Positions 16,929 to 27,164 of a stretch of DNA of 64,000 nt are shown here, piece after piece (the first letter of the stretch is position 1; the number at the start of each line of letters is the position of its first letter). The stretch covers positions 1-64,000 of the forward strand of contig JAFCZJ010000019.1 in the NCBI GenBank assembly GCA_019314375.1, written 5' to 3'. Position numbers and translations under genes: made by a program. The notes under the pieces were generated by a model, which searched no databases, had not been told where the DNA came from, and saw only the letters and a list, made by a program, of their open reading frames with translations. This DNA comes from Deltaproteobacteria bacterium (GTDB lineage: Bacteria > Myxococcota > B64-G9).

Positions 16929-18769
16929 TCCGCCGCATATTTCTTCAATATGTCACGGACGCCTGGGGCGTACTTACACTTGGGGCATCTGTCCAAATAC
17001 TTCTTGTAATAGGAATATGCTTTGGCGCTTTTGCCCTTCCTGGCATACGCCGTACCCAGCAAACGGTATACCTCGACATCCGACTTATTCAGCTTCAGGG
17101 CCTTGTCGTAGTTCTTGATGGCCTGGGCCATATTGCCCTTTTTGTAGGCCTGGATGCCTTTCCCTCGCCATTCTAAGGCTTTTTCTTTCCGCGAAGACTG
17201 CGATTCACGCGGTTTGCGGGGTTTGGACCTGGACCTGAGCTTTTTCTTGTACTGGGCCCTCTTGTCCAGGGCCATGAAGTTCTTTTCGTCGAACTTGAGA
17301 ACCGCTTCCACGTGGCCGAGCGCATCTTTGAACTTGCCCGAATTTGCCAACCTACTGGCGCGGGTCAGATGGAAGGAGTTGTAGCTTTTGGTCACCTCGG
17401 GCAAGAGCCGTTTCTGTTCTTTGATCTGAATGGAGCCCTTGGGGATTTCTGTTTCCTGCAGCATCTCCATCGCCGTATCCCACTGCTTCACGCTGACGGC
17501 CTTCCGAACCTTGCCCATCGCTTCCTGCATCTTCTTTTCCGAACGGGCTTTCTCTAGTTGACTCCGGGCACCCACGCTGTCCGGATTCATGGTCACCGCG
17601 GTGGAAAACTTATCGATTGCGTCGTCCCACTTCTGGGCGACCATGAAATTCATGCCCTCCTTGAAAAGGGCCTCGGCCTCCGAAATTTTGGCGTTGTCGT
17701 CGCCCAGACTGGGCAACTTGGCCACGGCATCGACCGCCGAATCCGGCGCCACGACCACCGCGCCCTTGCCATCGTCCTTGCCGGGCTCCTCACCCGCGAG
17801 CTCCGTTCCGCTGCCGTCACTCATGAAGTGCACGACCAAGAAGGCCGCCACCGCCAAGACAACCAAACCGCCTACGATCATGCCGATGAGTTTGCCCTTG
17901 CCGGAGGACTGACCCACTTCGGATTCTCGCAAGGACGCGTCCACCATGCGACGAGAATGGGCAGGTACCGCGATGGACGCTCCTGGTGGCAAGCTCCCAC
18001 CCGGCGGCAGGTACCGCAACTTCACATGCCCCAACTCGATGATGTCGCCCTTGCGGATATCCACCCGGGCGTATTCTTCGCCGTTGACCAGTACGCCGTT
18101 GGCCGAATCCAAGTCCATGACGCGGTAGATGCCGCCATCGAATACCAGCTTGGCATGTCGACTGGACACCGAGCGATGGGGCAAAACGATGTCGTTTTCT
18201 TCCGTCCGCCCCAGGGTGATTTCAGTCCGGTTGAGCTTGAATACTTGCCCCGTCAGATCGGTGGTTTCTACCACCAGGCTGCCGGATAGTTCATCGTTCA
18301 GGGGTCTGACCTGCCCCGGATCCGAGGCTACTTTTTCTTCCACCGGCAGCCGCATGACCGCCGTGCCTCCGTCAGGCACCGTGAGCTGAGGCGATCCTGC
18401 TTGGACTTGGGCCTGCGCCCGCATCAGCGGGGGCGCCTTGGGCAGTGCCGGCGGAGGCGCCGACTCAACCTCGGCCTGAGCGGCCTCCTGTAGGGCCAAG
18501 TGATAATCACCGATCTCGATCAAGTCGCCGATTCGGACGTTGGTCCTGGCCCCGATTCGATCCCCGTTTACTTTGATTCCGTTGTAGCTATCCAGATCTT
18601 CGATGAAAACCGATCCATTGGTTCGGATTAAGCGGGCGTGGTGCCGGGATACGTTGCGCTCGGTCAGGCGAATCGTGTTGCCTTCCTTGCGCCCAATTGT
18701 GATCTCTTCCTTTTGCAAGGGAACGACGGTGGTATGTCCTTCGTCGTCTTCGATGATCAGCTTGAACAC
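16922..18769 (-). CDS. Membrane protein with two FHA domains and TPR repeats
   Basis: FHA domains lie at about residues 24-75 (IGRKEGNTIRL, SRHHA, YNGIKVNG) and 185-235 (LGRTEENDIVL, SSRHAKL, NGVLVNG); both keep the GR, SxxH and NG residues that bind phosphothreonine. A single membrane helix (about 295-316) follows a Pro-rich linker. The C-terminal part has TPR-like helices and ends with a clear TPR pair (YKKGNMAQAIKNYDKALKL, YRLLGTAYARKGKSAKAYSYYKKYL). The FHA domains would face the cytoplasm. A scaffold that recruits Thr-phosphorylated partners to the membrane is inferred; no Ser/Thr kinase is encoded in the window. Confidence 0.85.
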   Translation of the reverse strand: MFKLIIEDDEGHTTVVPLQKEEITIGRKEGNTIRLTERNVSRHHARLIRTNGSVFIEDLDSYNGIKVNGDRIGARTNVRIGDLIEIGDYHLALQEAAQAEVESAPPPALPKAPPLMRAQAQVQAGSPQLTVPDGGTAVMRLPVEEKVASDPGQVRPLNDELSGSLVVETTDLTGQVFKLNRTEITLGRTEENDIVLPHRSVSSRHAKLVFDGGIYRVMDLDSANGVLVNGEEYARVDIRKGDIIELGHVKLRYLPPGGSLPPGASIAVPAHSRRMVDASLRESEVGQSSGKGKLIGMIVGGLVVLAVAAFLVVHFMSDGSGTELAGEEPGKDDGKGAVVVAPDSAVDAVAKLPSLGDDNAKISEAEALFKEGMNFMVAQKWDDAIDKFSTAVTMNPDSVGARSQLEKARSEKKMQEAMGKVRKAVSVKQWDTAMEMLQETEIPKGSIQIKEQKRLLPEVTKSYNSFHLTRASRLANSGKFKDALGHVEAVLKFDEKNFMALDKRAQYKKKLRSRSKPRKPRESQSSRKEKALEWRGKGIQAYKKGNMAQAIKNYDKALKLNKSDVEVYRLLGTAYARKGKSAKAYSYYKKYLDRCPKCKYAPGVRDILKKYAADQ

Positions 18770-18822
18770 AAAATCCTCCCGCTTTTCTTATATTAATTGT
18801 GTACCATGGGCCGGGCCGGGGT

Positions 18823-19770
18823 TCAAGGTTCTTGATACGGCAAAATCCTCTGGAAATTGAAGCCGTTAACAGGCCATTTCCGGTAGGCTTGGTTGCGGCG
18901 GACAAAACGCTCCAGGTTCTCGTCCACAACGCGGCCCCAACCGGAGCGACCCGCGTGACGCAGAAAGGTATGTCCACCTTGCTGAACGATCAAGCCCTGG
19001 TGGGTTACCCGAGTGGGCATGCTGTGAAAGTCCTCCCGCACAATGTTGACCAGGGTGCCGCTGGGCAACTCGCGAGCGTGGGCCAAGACCCGCCCCAAGG
19101 GCAGAATGGGCAGACGAAAACAACCGTCGGGCACCTGAGCATCGAGCAGCGCCGGCCAAGGCTTATCCGCTTTTCGCCGGGCCCAAACCTCGGCGTTGAT
19201 GCATTTTTTTGCCCATTGAAGGTCATCTCCCGCCAGATCGGCCGTGATATCGCGGAGGAAACCCTCGGCCTGGTTAACAGGTATCCACTGGGCCATCATG
19301 AAATGCTTGCGACGCGAGTATGCAATGTGGCCCTCCAGGTAACGAATCCGCCTCAGCCAATACAAAGCATCCTGAAGCGAGCGAGCAAGTGCCAAAGCCA
19401 TGCTTTGCTCGACGAAAGTCGTGCAATCGACGGCGTCGAATCGCAAGAGCGGATCCGGATCAGGAGGCAAGCCGCCCTCACCCAGGGGAGAGCCCAGATA
19501 CGTCGTTTCGAGAAAACGCGCACTGACCTCCATCAAGCGCTGGTCAATGGTCTTATCGATCAAATTTTCGAACAAGCGATCGATGCCGAAAGAACTCAAT
19601 TGCGCCCAGGGGCCGGTCGGAGCCTTCCAGGCACCCTTGGGCGAAAGCAGAAGCGCGGGCATCAGTCGACCCCGACTCAGGCTGAGAGCCACCCCATCCG
19701 CCGGTCCCAGTCCTGCGGGAAAGCCACCAAAAGCCAACAAGATAACCAAAGCAAATTGCACCGTCACCAT
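18823..19770 (-). CDS. DUF1460 family exported protein, NlpC/P60-like fold
   Basis: The DAVDCTTFVEQSMALA stretch matches the signature of DUF1460 proteins, in which this Cys is the presumed nucleophile. ATG 19770 gives a hydrophobic N-terminus (MVTVQFALVILLAFGGFPAGLG) suited to export and leaves space for a divergent promoter. In-frame ATGs at 19821 and 19839 would extend into or against the divergent SDR gene start. The family is linked to cell-wall peptide or amide hydrolysis, which I infer only from fold. It lies between the FHA/TPR gene and the SDR gene. Confidence 0.75.
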   Translation of the reverse strand: MVTVQFALVILLAFGGFPAGLGPADGVALSLSRGRLMPALLLSPKGAWKAPTGPWAQLSSFGIDRLFENLIDKTIDQRLMEVSARFLETTYLGSPLGEGGLPPDPDPLLRFDAVDCTTFVEQSMALALARSLQDALYWLRRIRYLEGHIAYSRRKHFMMAQWIPVNQAEGFLRDITADLAGDDLQWAKKCINAEVWARRKADKPWPALLDAQVPDGCFRLPILPLGRVLAHARELPSGTLVNIVREDFHSMPTRVTHQGLIVQQGGHTFLRHAGRSGWGRVVDENLERFVRRNQAYRKWPVNGFNFQRILPYQEP

Positions 19771-19826
19771 GATGCCGAAGCATATCACGTCTTGACAGAT
19801 GCGGGCGAAACCGTTAGCCATTTCAC

Positions 19827-20939
19827 ATGACCAAACCAAAGAAAAAAACAGGCGATGACAAATCCTTGACCTTACTCACCGGCGCAACCGGCTTCATCGG
19901 CAGCCGGCTGGCTCGCCGCCTGGCCGGCCAGGGCCAACATCTGGCGCTACTCTGCCGTCCCGGATCGGCCGAAGCCCTGGAGCAAAAAATCCAGAACTGG
20001 CCGACCCAAGCGCCGCCGCCCAGAATCCTTTTGGGCGATCTGGACCAACCGAAGCTGGGCCTGACCGAGCAGGACCGTCGCGAGCTTTTGGAAACCTGCG
20101 GCAAAGTGTTTCACCTGGCGGCTCGTTACGATTTGCGCCTCGACGACCAAGCCATTCGCGCGATCAACGTAGACGGAACCGCGCGCGTATTGGAGCTGGC
20201 CGCGGATTGCGCCAAACAACCTCGTGTTCACCACATGAGCTCAATTGCGGTCAGCGGCGACGCCGGCGGCGTTTATGCCGAGACCGACTTCGATGTGGGC
20301 CAGCAATCCCTGCATGCTTACGGACAAACCAAGTTTGATGCCGAGGCCCTCGTACGCCAAAGCGGATTGCCCTGCTCAATTTATCGTGCGGGGGTGGTGG
20401 TGGGCGACAGCAAAACAGGAGAGATGGACAAGGTGGACGGGCCCTACTATGTCTTTCGCGCCCTTCGTCTCATCCGCCGAGTCCCCGGGGCCTCCCGCCT
20501 GCCCATGATCATACCCAGAGACGACGATGATTCGTTTCACCTGGTGCCGGTGGACTATGTGGTCGATGCGATGGCGCACTTGGCCGACCTGCCCGAGCTT
20601 GATCCGCTGGCTTGCTGGCATCTTTGCGATCCGAATCCGGCCAGCTTCCGGCAATTCTATTCAGCGGCCCTGGATGCTTACGACCTGCATGGTCCCCGCA
20701 TAGGCCGGCCTGTTCAGCGTTTGTTCCGCTTGCTCTGCAAGCCTGGCCCCTTCGCCGTCGTCAAACAGGTCGGCGACATGCTGGACATGCCCGCCGAAAT
20801 GTTGCGCCACATGCTGCTCGATGTCCGCTACGACACGCAGGCCACCGAAGAAGCCCTGGCCGACAGCGAAATCCAGTGCCCAGCCCTCTTGCCCCTCGTA
20901 CCCCTGTTGGTCGACTATTTCGAGACGCACCTGAAATAA
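19827..20939 (+). CDS. Extended short-chain dehydrogenase/reductase (NAD-dependent epimerase or acyl-reductase-like)
   Basis: The Rossmann motif TGATGFIGSRLA lies at about residues 18-29, followed by GDLDQPKLGL, FHLAARYDL and NVDGTARVLELA. The catalytic pair is in YGQTKFDAE, with Ser in MSSIAVSG. The layout (acidic DL after strand 3, VVGDSKTGEMDKVDGPYYVF, then a C-terminal domain of about 120 residues) resembles the reductase-type extended SDRs of myxobacteria that act on acyl or sterol-like substrates; the substrate cannot be read from sequence. No Shine-Dalgarno is visible before ATG 19827. Confidence 0.8.
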   Translation: MTKPKKKTGDDKSLTLLTGATGFIGSRLARRLAGQGQHLALLCRPGSAEALEQKIQNWPTQAPPPRILLGDLDQPKLGLTEQDRRELLETCGKVFHLAARYDLRLDDQAIRAINVDGTARVLELAADCAKQPRVHHMSSIAVSGDAGGVYAETDFDVGQQSLHAYGQTKFDAEALVRQSGLPCSIYRAGVVVGDSKTGEMDKVDGPYYVFRALRLIRRVPGASRLPMIIPRDDDDSFHLVPVDYVVDAMAHLADLPELDPLACWHLCDPNPASFRQFYSAALDAYDLHGPRIGRPVQRLFRLLCKPGPFAVVKQVGDMLDMPAEMLRHMLLDVRYDTQATEEALADSEIQCPALLPLVPLLVDYFETHLK

Positions 20940-20954
20940 AGGTTCGACCATGCC

Positions 20955-20984
20955 CTGGCATCCCATCTGGGGCTGTGCCATAAT
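20955..20984 (+). promoter_or_regulatory. Possible sigma70-type promoter
   Basis: CTGGCA (20955-20960) and CATAAT (20979-20984) are separated by 18 bp in the gap between the SDR gene and the small membrane protein gene. The match is four and five bases of six respectively; unconfirmed. Confidence 0.35.
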
Positions 20985-21046
20985 CACATCGGTTTCCACC
21001 TGCAGGGAGACGCACCATCATCATCATCCATCCCATTCTTTGTTTA

Positions 21047-21607
21047 TTGCTCGGCCTGAGCGCCGGCCTGTGCGCCCGTGAACAGCTTCGTCGGGGTGCC
21101 TCTGTGTGGCGTTCGGCTTATCCGGCCGGCGTGCTCTTCCATGTGCTGTTTGTATTGACCCCACTGAGCCTGATCCTGGCCCTTGGTCATCCCGATTGGG
21201 CCTCCCTCAAGTTCTTCGAGCCGGAAGGGGCCACTGCCGGCATCTGGCTGGCCTCACTGAGCGCGGGCTTGATTCTGGCCCTGGGCAGCTTCGGCTTGCA
21301 GGCTTTGCTGAAGCGCCAAAAGGCAAGGATGGCCTGGGTTCCATTTTTCCTGGGCTTGGCCGGTCTCATCTTTGTGATGGTCTTTTTCTCAACTGAACTT
21401 GCCTCCACTTCTGCCGACGAGGACGCCCATGGCCCCCTCTTGGTTACCCTCGTTTTCTGCTTGCCCGTGGTCCTGGCCGGCTGGTTCTTTCTGCTCGTAC
21501 TATACGCCCTGGAAGGCCGCAAGATGCGCAGCTTGGACGCCCACATTCAGGCCCAAATTCGTGAATCCGAAGCCGTGGGCCTGGCGGATACCCGCGCCAA
21601 GGCCTAG
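21047..21607 (+). CDS. Small membrane protein, start codon uncertain
   Basis: About 186 residues with four hydrophobic segments (GVLFHVLFVLTPLSLILAL, GIWLASLSAGLILALGSFGLQALL, MAWVPFFLGLAGLIFVMVFF, LLVTLVFCLPVVLAGWFFLLVLY), so a polytopic inner-membrane protein of unknown function. TTG 21047 is the first recognised start but has no Shine-Dalgarno. The frame is open back to 20984, and AGGGAG at 21004-21009 sits 7 bp before a run of ATC codons (from 21017) that would complete the first hydrophobic helix. A non-ATG start or a sequence error there is likely. Confidence 0.6.
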   Translation: MLGLSAGLCAREQLRRGASVWRSAYPAGVLFHVLFVLTPLSLILALGHPDWASLKFFEPEGATAGIWLASLSAGLILALGSFGLQALLKRQKARMAWVPFFLGLAGLIFVMVFFSTELASTSADEDAHGPLLVTLVFCLPVVLAGWFFLLVLYALEGRKMRSLDAHIQAQIRESEAVGLADTRAKA

Positions 21608-21653
21608 GTTAGACATAAGAACCGTAAAGCAAAGGTCGCCTTGGGAGTTTTTC

Positions 21654-21681
21654 TTGACATCTGATGACCTGTTCTGATAAA
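21654..21681 (+). promoter_or_regulatory. Predicted sigma70 promoter for the DUF4398/OmpA operon
   Basis: A perfect TTGACA at 21654-21659 is 16 bp from GATAAA at 21676-21681 (four of six to TATAAT). It places a transcript start near 21688 and so excludes the in-frame ATG at 21664 in favour of GTG 21745 for the next gene. Confidence 0.55.
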
Positions 21682-21744
21682 AGCTTGCCAAATCATGGGA
21701 TTGCAAGGCTCCGCCGCTCAGGCGGGCTTCGTGAGGTGCGAACC

Positions 21745-22044
21745 GTGGAAAAACTCATCTCAAGACTCTTGGGTGCTGCGTTGTTGCTGATTTTGGCCCT
21801 GGGCTGTGGACCTGTCGAATCCACCATGATCATCGTGGAGGCTGACACCGCCCTGCACAACGCCAAGACGGCGAATGCCGCCGACAAATCACCATATGAA
21901 TACACCGCCGCGGAGCAATACCTGCACAAGGCGCGGGAGATGTGGGGTACGTCGGACTTTGAGTATTCTATCGATTACGCCGCCAAAGCCAGGGATCTTT
22001 CGCTCAAAGCCCTGGAGCGCTCGATGAGAAAGGACGGAGAATGA
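21745..22044 (+). CDS. DUF4398-type lipoprotein
   Basis: GTG 21745 is preceded by GAGG with 7-bp spacing and gives the lipoprotein signal MEKLISRLLGAALLLILALGC. The mature part (ALHNAKTANAADKSPYEYTAAEQYLHKARE...YAAKARDLSLKALERS) is a helical DUF4398-like hairpin, as commonly found beside OmpA-like lipoproteins in deltaproteobacteria. The stop overlaps ATGA with the next reading frame. The likely role is envelope structure together with the OmpA-like neighbour; that is inference from context. Confidence 0.75.
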   Translation: MEKLISRLLGAALLLILALGCGPVESTMIIVEADTALHNAKTANAADKSPYEYTAAEQYLHKAREMWGTSDFEYSIDYAAKARDLSLKALERSMRKDGE

Positions 22045-22088
22045 ACCCCCGGCCTTCAAGCGACTCGCGTCCCGAGGAGAGAGCCGAC

Positions 22089-23309
<1,221 letters not shown>

Positions 23310-23316
23310 TAGCGCC

Positions 23317-24897
23317 TTGCCAGACCAAGAGAGCCTTCTGTCCCAGGAGAGCAAGACCAAGCTTTTCCGAAGCGCAGGGACTGTCAGCGGACTGACCTTG
23401 GTCAGCCGCATGACCGGCTTGGCCCGGGACATGGTCTTCGCCAATCTCTTCGGCGCGGGCGGGGCGGCGGACGCCTTTAACATCGCCTTCACCATCCCCA
23501 ATGTCTTTCGTCGTTTCGTGGCCGAAGGTGCCATGAGCGTGGCCTTCGTACCGGTCTTCACCGAATACCAAACCACTAGATCCCGCAACGAAACCTTAGA
23601 GCTGTTCAACATCACCTTCAGTTGGTTCACCCTGCTCTTGAGCATCATCTGCGGCCTGGCCATCGCGGCCAGTCCACTGCTGGTCAAGTTGTTCGCGCCC
23701 GGCTTCGCTGCGGACAAGTTCGAGCTGGCGGTCTACCTGAACCGCCTGATGTTTCCTTATCTGTTTTTCGTGGCCATGACTTCTTTGCTGGTGGCCATCC
23801 TCAACACCCACCGCCATTTCGCCGCGCCAGCCGCCGCCCCCATTCTGCTTAACCTTGCCATTGTGGGAAGCGCTCTGACCTTAAGTGAAAGTCTCGATCC
23901 GCCCATCACCGCCATGGCGGTGGGTGTGCTTGCGGGCGGAGTCCTTGAGCTGGCGTTGCTTTGGCCCTTTGTGCGGGCCTTCGGGGTCCGCCTGAAGTTT
24001 CGCTTCAAACGCGGACACCCGGCGGTCAAACGCATGCTGCTGCTCATGGGCCCGGCCGCCTTTGGCATGGCTGTTTATCAGGTCAACATCCTGGTCTCCA
24101 GAGCATTGGCCTCATTGTTGCCGGAGGGCTCGGTCACTTACATCTACTATTCTGATCGCTTCATGGAGTTGCCCCTGGGCGTTTTCGCCGTGGCCATCGC
24201 CACCGTGGCCCTACCCGACCTGAGCCAACACGCAGCCAAAGGCGACCATGAGCGATTGACCGACACCTTGCGATTTGCCTTGCGCCTGACTTTCTTGGTT
24301 TGCATCCCGGCCATGATCTGGCTGGCGGTTTGTCGCGTACCGCTCATCAGCACCTTGCTGCAGCGTGGAATGTTCGAGCACGACGACACCATGGCCACCG
24401 CCCAGGTCTTTTTGGCCGCCTCTGCGGGCATCTGGGCCGTGGCGGGCATCCGCAACCTGGTGCCTGCCTTCTACGCCATGAAGGACACCAAAACGCCTGT
24501 GCTCATCGCCTTTGTGGCCTTCATCCTCAACGCCGCCCTGGGTGCCACCTTGATGTGGCCCATGGGTGCCGCGGGTTTGACCACCGCCAACTCCGCCTCC
24601 TCCATCCTGAATTTTTTTCTGCTCTTTTTGTTCCTCCGACGCAAAATAGGCCCCCTGGGAGGCCGTCAACTCTTCGCCTCGATTTGGCGGGTGACCTTGG
24701 CCTCGGCCTTGGCCGGTATGGCAGTCTGGCCTTTCGGCGAAATGGGCCTTTGGGCTGAAGACGGCCAACTCTTGCCCAAGGTGGGCTTTCTGGCCCTGGC
24801 CGGCATCGTTGGCGGCTCGGTTTTCGTCTTGTCTGCCTGGTTGCTACAGGTCGAAGAGTTAAGGGTGCTGATCCGCAGACTGCTTCGCAGAACTTGA
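23317..24897 (+). CDS. murJ: Lipid II flippase MurJ
   Basis: The MATE/MOP-fold MurJ family is recognised from TKLFRSAGTVSGLTLVSRMTGLARDMVFANLFGAGGAADAFNIAFTIPNVFRRFVAEGAMSVAFVPVF, including the conserved Arg residues of the N-terminal helices, and 13-14 hydrophobic segments over about 526 residues. It flips lipid II for peptidoglycan synthesis. No ATG lies in a sensible place: the frame is open back into the OmpA gene, and TTG 23317, 7 bp after that gene's stop, is the best start. The 3' end overlaps the convergent gene by 39 bp. Confidence 0.9.
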   Translation: MPDQESLLSQESKTKLFRSAGTVSGLTLVSRMTGLARDMVFANLFGAGGAADAFNIAFTIPNVFRRFVAEGAMSVAFVPVFTEYQTTRSRNETLELFNITFSWFTLLLSIICGLAIAASPLLVKLFAPGFAADKFELAVYLNRLMFPYLFFVAMTSLLVAILNTHRHFAAPAAAPILLNLAIVGSALTLSESLDPPITAMAVGVLAGGVLELALLWPFVRAFGVRLKFRFKRGHPAVKRMLLLMGPAAFGMAVYQVNILVSRALASLLPEGSVTYIYYSDRFMELPLGVFAVAIATVALPDLSQHAAKGDHERLTDTLRFALRLTFLVCIPAMIWLAVCRVPLISTLLQRGMFEHDDTMATAQVFLAASAGIWAVAGIRNLVPAFYAMKDTKTPVLIAFVAFILNAALGATLMWPMGAAGLTTANSASSILNFFLLFLFLRRKIGPLGGRQLFASIWRVTLASALAGMAVWPFGEMGLWAEDGQLLPKVGFLALAGIVGGSVFVLSAWLLQVEELRVLIRRLLRRT

Positions 24898-25476
24898 ACC
24901 GAATCGCAAAACGAGAACCCGCTTTTTGCCAAGCAAGGCCTCCAGCGCCGGTCTCTTGGCTCGCTGGACCAGCCGGCCATTGGAAGCCTTCAGGAGCATG
25001 CCGGGATCCAATTGGAGTACGGTGGGCACATGATCGGCGATGCCGGTAGGCTCCATGCTCATTTTCAGTTCATGGCCCCCACCAGAGACAAAATCAAAAC
25101 GCAACTGGAAACTGGCGCTGATGGGCCCCGTCAGAGACGTCGGGCCCCAAAGACCACTGCCGTCGCTTCGACGCACCCAGGGGGTCAGGTTCGCGCCATC
25201 CAAAACCACCCGCAGTCGCTGCAAGGCGGATTGCTCCAGACCCTTCAAAAAGGCTTGCCGCTCGGCCTTGTCCAAATGCCCATCGCGGTTGCTGTCGGCT
25301 CTTTGCCTGGTAAGCCGGGCCTGATCGCCACCCGCTTTGTCCCAACTCACGATGAGGTAGAGTGCATCCGCCTTCAGCAGGCCCCGCAGGCTCTCGGCAT
25401 GTAGTCCCTCATGGGCCGAAGCCAAACCAGTCCACATCCAACTGAAGGCCAGTCCGAAGAGAATCCCCCGATACAT
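24859..25476 (-). CDS. Exported protein with one EF-hand-like loop
   Basis: A signal peptide (MYRGILFGLAFSWMWTGLASA) precedes about 185 residues of unknown fold. ADSNRDGHLDKAERQAF matches the 12-residue EF-hand loop (D-x-N-x-D-G-x-L-x-x-x-E), so calcium binding is likely. The start codon overlaps the stop of the upstream FHA gene by one base (TAATG), making this the last gene of the long minus-strand series. No family assigned. Confidence 0.75.
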   Translation of the reverse strand: MYRGILFGLAFSWMWTGLASAHEGLHAESLRGLLKADALYLIVSWDKAGGDQARLTRQRADSNRDGHLDKAERQAFLKGLEQSALQRLRVVLDGANLTPWVRRSDGSGLWGPTSLTGPISASFQLRFDFVSGGGHELKMSMEPTGIADHVPTVLQLDPGMLLKASNGRLVQRAKRPALEALLGKKRVLVLRFGSSSAKQSADQHP

Positions 25477-26417
25477 TAGCGTAAATCTCGAACGTAGCCT
25501 TTACGGATGAGATGCATCAATGTCTGATACGTCTCAAAATCATTGAGGATGGATTTATCCAACACCACCTGGACCTGGCTGTGATTATGTACCAGTTGCA
25601 ACACATCCAGTTGCTCTTCATTTAGATCGCGCAGGGCCGCCGTCAAGGGACGCACCATACCGAATCGTGATTTGACCGCCGGACACTGGGGCTCGATGCG
25701 CTTGAACTCATCAATGAGCCGCATGGCCTCCATGAGCAAACCCTCGGTGCTGTCATCCAACTCCAGAATAAACTGCTCATCGGATGGTGCCGTCAATTCG
25801 AAGAAGCCCTCTTCCCAAGACAGCATACGCACGAAGGCCTTTTGTGGGTCCAGATCCGGATCGTCGTCGATGGAGACGTAATAAATTTTCCCGTTGCGCA
25901 AATAGATCTTGCCCACATGGGGATCTCGCCTCACCACCATGACGCCGCTCTTCTTGGATGTACTGAAGAGCTGCAACAAGTCAGGCAGGGGCACTTCATC
26001 GATACGGCCCGACATGGGCGAAGAAGAACGAGCTCGTCGCTTGGCCAATCGCTCCATCTTATCCTTGGCCGCCGCCTGGTCTATGGGCATGTCCCCTGCG
26101 CCGGATGCCTCCAAGGCAACCAATTTGAGAATGGAAGTACCCACCAGGATCCGGTCCCCTTCCTTCAGGCGAGCCTTGCGAACTTTCTCGCCGTTGACGA
26201 AGGTACCGTTCGTGCTGCCTAGATCCTGAATCATCACCGCGCTATCGGTGGTCACGATCTTGGCGTGCTTGCGAGAAACCATGTCCTCCACCAAGACCAT
26301 GTCCAGCTCGGAGCTGCGTCCAACCACAATCTCCTTGTTGGGTTGGAGCGGGAACTCGCCGCCGTGGTATTTGCCCGAAATGAACTTGAGCGCGTAGCGT
26401 TTGATTCCACCAGCCAT
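25476..26417 (-). CDS. FHA domain plus DUF4388 (PATAN-type) protein
   Basis: Residues about 9-105 form an FHA domain (GGEFPLQPNKEIVVGRSSELDMVL, VSRKHAKI, LGSTNGTFVNG). Residues about 145-225 (GRIDEVPLPDLLQLFSTSKKSGVMVVRR, GKIYLRNGKIYYV, EGFFEL) match DUF4388, a domain frequent in myxobacterial regulators. The C-terminus (LNEEQLDVLQLVHNHSQVQVVLDKS...DFETYQTLMHLIRKGYV) looks like a winged helix. Probably a phosphothreonine-responsive signalling adaptor. Nineteen bp separate it from the TPR gene upstream. Confidence 0.85.
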   Translation of the reverse strand: MAGGIKRYALKFISGKYHGGEFPLQPNKEIVVGRSSELDMVLVEDMVSRKHAKIVTTDSAVMIQDLGSTNGTFVNGEKVRKARLKEGDRILVGTSILKLVALEASGAGDMPIDQAAAKDKMERLAKRRARSSSPMSGRIDEVPLPDLLQLFSTSKKSGVMVVRRDPHVGKIYLRNGKIYYVSIDDDPDLDPQKAFVRMLSWEEGFFELTAPSDEQFILELDDSTEGLLMEAMRLIDEFKRIEPQCPAVKSRFGMVRPLTAALRDLNEEQLDVLQLVHNHSQVQVVLDKSILNDFETYQTLMHLIRKGYVRDLR

Positions 26418-26436
26418 GATTGACTCCTGCCCCTCT

Positions 26437-27144
26437 TCAGTCGTCCTGCCCCGAAACCAGGTTCAAATACATTTTGCAACTGCGATTGTCCGGATCCGTC
26501 TTCAGGGCTTCCTGCCAGGCCGCGATGGCCTCATCATTGCGTCCAAGTACATAAAAAGTGATCCCCAGGTGGACTCGAGCGGCCACATACTGAGGCCGTT
26601 CGTCCAAAATACGCTGAAGTTCAGCCAGGGCATCCTCTCGCTGGTCCCCATCACGCAACACCTGGGCCAGCTTCAAGCGAATGTCCACAAAGCCGGGGGC
26701 CAAGGACAGGGCCTTGCGATACTCGACGGCCGCAGCCTGGAAAAGCCCAGTGGATTGATAAACGTCACCGATGGCCGCATACATGTTGGAAATTTTACCC
26801 TGCACGAAGGGATCCAGGTCACCATCGGAGGACTGAGACGAGGACAAAGCCTGTGCGTAAATCTTTTTGGCCTCTGAGTAACGCCCCAGATCATTGTAGG
26901 TCACAGCCAAATTCAAAGCGGCCTCGGTATAACCCGGGTTGATGGCCAGCGCTCTTTCAAAATGGGTCTGTGCCTTAACGAACTGACCTCGATCATGATG
27001 GATGACACCCATCATGTTATGCAGATCGGCAAAATCATCGTGCTTTTCCAGCACGTCGCTTAGATAGCTTTCAGCACGGGCGTATTCTTTCTTTTTGTAA
27101 GCGTCTCGCCCAAGCCGCATCATTTCTTTGATACGTTCATCCAT
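26437..27144 (-). CDS. TPR repeat protein
   Basis: The 235 residues consist almost entirely of 34-residue TPR units (ARAESYLSDVLEKHDDFADLHNMMGVIHHDRGQFVKAQTHFERALAINPG and following), with no signal peptide, so it is a cytoplasmic protein-protein interaction module. It is placed between a lipoprotein gene and the FHA/DUF4388 gene. The FHA-TPR pairing echoes the single two-FHA/TPR polypeptide at 16922-18769. Confidence 0.85.
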   Translation of the reverse strand: MDERIKEMMRLGRDAYKKKEYARAESYLSDVLEKHDDFADLHNMMGVIHHDRGQFVKAQTHFERALAINPGYTEAALNLAVTYNDLGRYSEAKKIYAQALSSSQSSDGDLDPFVQGKISNMYAAIGDVYQSTGLFQAAAVEYRKALSLAPGFVDIRLKLAQVLRDGDQREDALAELQRILDERPQYVAARVHLGITFYVLGRNDEAIAAWQEALKTDPDNRSCKMYLNLVSGQDD

Positions 27145-27164
27145 CGATGACTCCCTGCCCTGGC

